8,966 bases of DNA, taken from NCBI GenBank assembly GCA_023252115.1, contig JAHEXM010000052.1, positions 1-8,966 of the forward strand, given 5' to 3'. This document shows, one piece after another, positions 6,444 to 8,966 of this stretch. The notes under the pieces were generated by a model that saw nothing but the letters and a program-made list of their open reading frames with translations, was not told the DNA's origin and did not search any database. Positions within the stretch are counted from its first letter, which is position 1, and each line of letters opens with the position of its first letter. Made by a program: the position numbers and the translations under genes. Source of the stretch: Micrococcales bacterium. GTDB taxonomy: Bacteria; Actinomycetota; Actinomycetes; S36-B12; UBA10799.

Positions 6444-7711
6444 TACGAGCCCGGTTCTTCTGGTGTCTCAGGGGCTGGCGGCGCGGGTGGTGCTGGGGGT
6501 TGCGCGCTCGGCGGTTCCGGGGCTGGCGTCTCCGCTGCCGGTGGAGTCGGTGTCGGCGCTTCCGCGGCTGGTGTCTGCTCGGGCGCGGTTTGTGCAGTGC
6601 CACATTCGCCGCAGAATTTCGACCCAGGGCTCAGGGCTGCGCCGCACTTAACGCAGGTGGCCGTTTGCGGCGATCCGCACTCAGGGCAGAAGCGCGCATC
6701 GGGGCTCAGGGCTGCTGAACACTTCACACATGTGCGCGAAGCTGCTGCCGCTCCCCCGTCAGCGGGTTGGTTGGGTGGTGAACCAGCGGGAGGTACCGGT
6801 ACCGAGGGATTGGCCGCGTATGCGCTGCCCATTCCACCACCGACGCCGAGTCCCGCGGCCAACAAGGCCGGGTTGCCACCCTCACCTTTAGCCATACCTT
6901 CACCAGCGCCAATGAGTGCAGAACCTGCGACATAGGCGCCGAACGAACCGGCCAATTGCGAGTACGCAGTGTCTTTCGACAGTGTCTTTAGTTGTGCAGC
7001 ATCTTCGTCAGAAAGAGATACGTCGACGTTTCCAAATTTCGGAACAACAAGTCCGTATTGTTCAAGCTCTTTATTAACCGCACTCACGCCGTTGGTTTCA
7101 ATCTCGGGTAAGAACGTTGCCAGACCCAAAACTGGCCATGCACCAGCAGTGATTTGCGACGTAACGAAATGACGCAATGACTTCACGATCAGTTGGTCGA
7201 CCCAGTTGAGGATGTCTTCGTTTGAATCCGTCTGCCCGGTACCGGTCAATTCCAAGACCAGTTTCTCGGGGTCGGTGACTCGAACCGCGTATTCGCCGTA
7301 CATGCGCAGCGTGACAACAAGGTTGGTGCGAGGGTCGATGACGTTGTCCAGTTTCGCGCCGAACTTTTCGTTCGGAAACTGCTTGGTTGAAACAAAGAAC
7401 AGCTCAGCGCGATATGCGTTGCCATCAGTTGCCCAGTCAACGATGCCACCCAGGAACGGCCATTCTTTGGCATCCAGGCTGTAGCGACCGGGACCGAATT
7501 TTCCAACGACCATGCCTCGTGAAACAAACAGAGCTTGTTCGTCAGCATCGACGATGGCCGCAGACAGCTTTTTGATCGAGTTGTTCGGCCACTTGTAGAT
7601 GAGCTGATGTTTCGCTGAATCGGGAACCGCGATGAACTGCTGCGCGAGTTGGTCTTTGAAGAACACAGCTCCGACCTTTCCGGTGCGATAGGGATTGTCG
7701 CGGTCAACCAA
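6443..7711 (-). CDS. SPFH-domain (YdjI-type) protein with two C-terminal zinc ribbons
   Basis: Up to 422 aa. Residues about 17-250 resemble the SPFH/YdjI family (once annotated 'virion core protein'): FFKDQLAQQF, then YKWPNNSIKK, DEQALFVSRG, AELFFVSTKQFP and the later KFGNVDVS. A small-residue Ala/Gly stretch (about 255-300) follows. Next come two Cys4 zinc ribbons, C328/C331/C342/C345 and C353/C356/C367/C370, and a Pro/Ala/Glu-rich tail (about 376-422). SPFH proteins oligomerise on membranes; in Bacillus subtilis YdjI acts with PspA and YdjG/YdjH in envelope stress. There is no clear TM helix, so membrane binding is probably peripheral or through the next protein. The longest ORF starts at TTG (7711) without a convincing Shine-Dalgarno. 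GTG at 7664-7666 is preceded by AAAGG with 8-base spacing and would place the start where YdjI-like proteins begin, giving 407 aa. The stop TAA shares one base with the next ATG (TAATG), implying coupled translation. Confidence 0.9.
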   Translation of the reverse strand: MVDRDNPYRTGKVGAVFFKDQLAQQFIAVPDSAKHQLIYKWPNNSIKKLSAAIVDADEQALFVSRGMVVGKFGPGRYSLDAKEWPFLGGIVDWATDGNAYRAELFFVSTKQFPNEKFGAKLDNVIDPRTNLVVTLRMYGEYAVRVTDPEKLVLELTGTGQTDSNEDILNWVDQLIVKSLRHFVTSQITAGAWPVLGLATFLPEIETNGVSAVNKELEQYGLVVPKFGNVDVSLSDEDAAQLKTLSKDTAYSQLAGSFGAYVAGSALIGAGEGMAKGEGGNPALLAAGLGVGGGMGSAYAANPSVPVPPAGSPPNQPADGGAAAASRTCVKCSAALSPDARFCPECGSPQTATCVKCGAALSPGSKFCGECGTAQTAPEQTPAAEAPTPTPPAAETPAPEPPSAQPPAPPAPPAPETPEEPGS

Positions 7712-7782
7712 GCTTGCTCGATGCTATCGGCTCGAAGTTGCCGCTAACAACAGAAGGCGACCTCGAATCGATCAGCTCACTA

Positions 7783-7811
7783 AGTGTGCCAGCAGCCCCA
7801 GAACCCAACAA
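7783..7811 (-). promoter_or_regulatory. Possible promoter in front of the SPFH gene
   Basis: In the 152-base gap after the multi-zinc-ribbon gene, TTGTTG (7806-7811) and CACACT (7783-7788) are separated by 17 bases, a loose match to an actinobacterial sigma-70-type promoter. The gap size allows a separate transcript for SPFH and the genes downstream. The match is weak and could be chance. Confidence 0.2.
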
Positions 7812-7830
7812 GCATTTTGACCATCGGATC

Positions 7831-7853
7831 GGCTAGTTGGGCTAGTTGAGCCC
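7831..7853 (-). repeat. Tandem 9-mer and hairpin after the multi-zinc-ribbon gene
   Basis: Plus-strand ggctagttg occurs twice in tandem (7831-7839, 7840-7848). The second copy forms a 5-bp perfect stem, gggct (7839-7843) with agccc (7849-7853), around a 5-base loop. It begins 11 bases after the upstream stop codon. No U-tract follows, so it is at best a partial terminator, attenuator or RNA-stability element. Confidence 0.35.
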
Positions 7854-7863
7854 ACGTCGGCCG

Positions 7864-8895
7864 TCAAAGATGCTGGATCTCAGACTTGCAGTATGGGCAT
7901 GCGAGGTGGCTGGCTGATGGCGGAAAACACAGCGGTGCGCCACAAGTCCCGCAGGGCGTGGGGCCAGCCTTGATTGACAGCTGGGCACCGCAGTCTTCGC
8001 AAATGATGGTTTGTGCGCCGACCACGGCATGGAGTTGAGCGCCGCAGCCGCCGCAGTTGTACTCGTTTGTCTCTTGCGGTTCGAGCTTGACGTATTCGCC
8101 GGTCAGCCCGAACTCGTCGAGCAGGCGTTGACCGTCTGGCGCAGACAGATGTGCAAGCCAGCCCTGGCAAAATGTCGAATACTCCATCTGCAGTGCAACA
8201 CCGGGTGGAGTGTCATCTGGGTCCAACTCGTTGACGCCAGTCGAGTTGATCAACGCGTAGGCAAGGTCCATTTGCTTCTTGAACAACGCCGCCATTTCCC
8301 AAAACGGACCGCTGATCATCCACGCGCCATCTGGCGTCGGAATGCGTTGAAGCGATCCGACCAGGGTGGCCATTTCGATATCGAGTGGCGCTTGGGCTGG
8401 GTCCAGGTCTTTGGTGACAGCGGTTTCCGCAAGGTACGCAACGAGGCGTGAACGAAAGTCTTCGTCAGTCTTAGCTCGTGGTGAGACGGCTTGAGGACAG
8501 AGCTGCACCCACTGGCCAAATACGTTGCGTTGGATCGTGCGGTACGCGTCCCGATCGCCGCGGGCTTTGGCGTCTTCCATTGCAGGTTGGACGGGTGCGA
8601 TAAGTCGATGAAAGACAGTGTTGGTGATTCCAGCGTTGGTATCGGCGTTAGCAATGCGAAAGTCGTAATCAACGAGCGCACTGCAGTAGTCGCAATAGAT
8701 GTACGCAGTTTTGGATGGCAACTTCTTGGGCGCACCGCAGCGACTGCAATTAGCTCGTTTGATGAATCCCGAACGCGCGGTCAACGAAGTAGGTAGCGCT
8801 TCGCCGCCCGTGGGTAGATCGGCAACGAGGTCCGTTCGAAGCGTTTGGGCATTCGCCGTTGCATCGGGTTCCTTGCGCTTTCCGAATAATCCCAC
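7864..8895 (-). CDS. Multi-zinc-ribbon protein, first gene of SPFH/Tim44 operon
   Basis: A 343-aa, probably cytoplasmic protein with no signal peptide or membrane segment. It starts at GTG (MGLFGKRK); an in-frame TGA lies just upstream, and GGGAAGG about 10 bases before the start is a plausible ribosome site. Three Cys4 zinc ribbons are visible: C50/C53/C68/C71 near the N-terminus, and C281/C284/C299/C302 and C315/C318/C333/C336 back to back at the C-terminus. The roughly 200 residues between them (about 90-275) look alpha-helical, with several aromatic residues (FGQWVQLC, GPFWEMA), and match no domain I recognise. Zinc ribbons of this kind bind Zn structurally and often mediate protein or nucleic-acid contacts. 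Its neighbours also carry zinc ribbons, and the order resembles the YdjG-type zinc-ribbon gene beside SPFH genes in Firmicutes. A role as adaptor or scaffold for a membrane complex is inferred. Catalysis cannot be claimed: no active-site motif is evident. Confidence 0.9.
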   Translation of the reverse strand: MGLFGKRKEPDATANAQTLRTDLVADLPTGGEALPTSLTARSGFIKRANCSRCGAPKKLPSKTAYIYCDYCSALVDYDFRIANADTNAGITNTVFHRLIAPVQPAMEDAKARGDRDAYRTIQRNVFGQWVQLCPQAVSPRAKTDEDFRSRLVAYLAETAVTKDLDPAQAPLDIEMATLVGSLQRIPTPDGAWMISGPFWEMAALFKKQMDLAYALINSTGVNELDPDDTPPGVALQMEYSTFCQGWLAHLSAPDGQRLLDEFGLTGEYVKLEPQETNEYNCGGCGAQLHAVVGAQTIICEDCGAQLSIKAGPTPCGTCGAPLCFPPSASHLACPYCKSEIQHL

Positions 8896-8938
8896 TGTTC
8901 GCTGGCCTTCCCATCATGAACGGTCCGGATTGCCTGTT

Positions 8939-8951
8939 GCGGTAACACCGC
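8939..8951. repeat. Perfect 5-bp inverted repeat upstream of the first gene
   Basis: gcggt-aac-accgc lies about 44 bases before the GTG start of the multi-zinc-ribbon gene. Its position would suit a regulator site or a small RNA hairpin. No convincing -35/-10 pair is visible in the 71 bases between the gene and the window edge. Confidence 0.25.
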
Positions 8952-8966
8952 GCACCAAGGTATTTC

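Overview
The window reads as part of an actinobacterial chromosome (Actinomycetota; genus not resolvable by eye). Reasons: moderately high GC, a strong GC preference at third codon positions, mostly GTG/TTG start codons, and Gly-rich/FN3-like exported proteins plus DUF998 and zinc-ribbon SPFH proteins of types common in that phylum. No tRNA, rRNA, transposase, CRISPR array or phage gene was seen. All seven genes lie on the minus strand, so transcription runs from high to low coordinates. No stretch above 300 bases lacks a gene.

Upstream part (about 8895 down to 4397): a probable membrane-associated operon. It starts with a 343-aa soluble protein carrying three Cys4 zinc ribbons. After a 152-base gap comes an SPFH (YdjI-type) protein with two C-terminal zinc ribbons and a Pro-rich tail. 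Its stop codon overlaps (TAATG) the start of a membrane-anchored Tim44-like protein that also contains a zinc ribbon and a Pro-rich tail. Five bases later comes a 123-aa single-pass membrane protein of unknown family, whose stop overlaps (TTGA) the start of a six-TM DUF998 protein. The zinc-ribbon/SPFH/membrane-protein combination recalls the ydjG-ydjH-ydjI genes that follow pspA in Bacillus subtilis, an envelope-stress module. No PspA is visible here, and a role in membrane stress or membrane-domain organisation is inference.

Downstream part (about 4287 down to 52): two exported proteins, each preceded by its own gap. The first is a small secreted protein of about 110 aa with no recognised family. 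The second is a very large surface or secreted protein of about 1250 aa. It consists of a signal peptide, a long Gly-rich domain, one FN3 domain, five tandem ~105-residue FN3-like repeats with paired cysteines, an Ig-like domain, and a C-terminal pentapeptide-repeat region split by a basic linker. For both exported genes the best Shine-Dalgarno lies exactly 6 bases before a non-ATG codon, so both starts are placed slightly downstream of the longest ORF.

The two parts may be functionally unrelated. The strongest candidate for an under-described system is the zinc-ribbon/SPFH/Tim44/DUF998 operon. The strongest sequence-level curiosity is the mosaic, recently recombined repeat array in the large exported protein.
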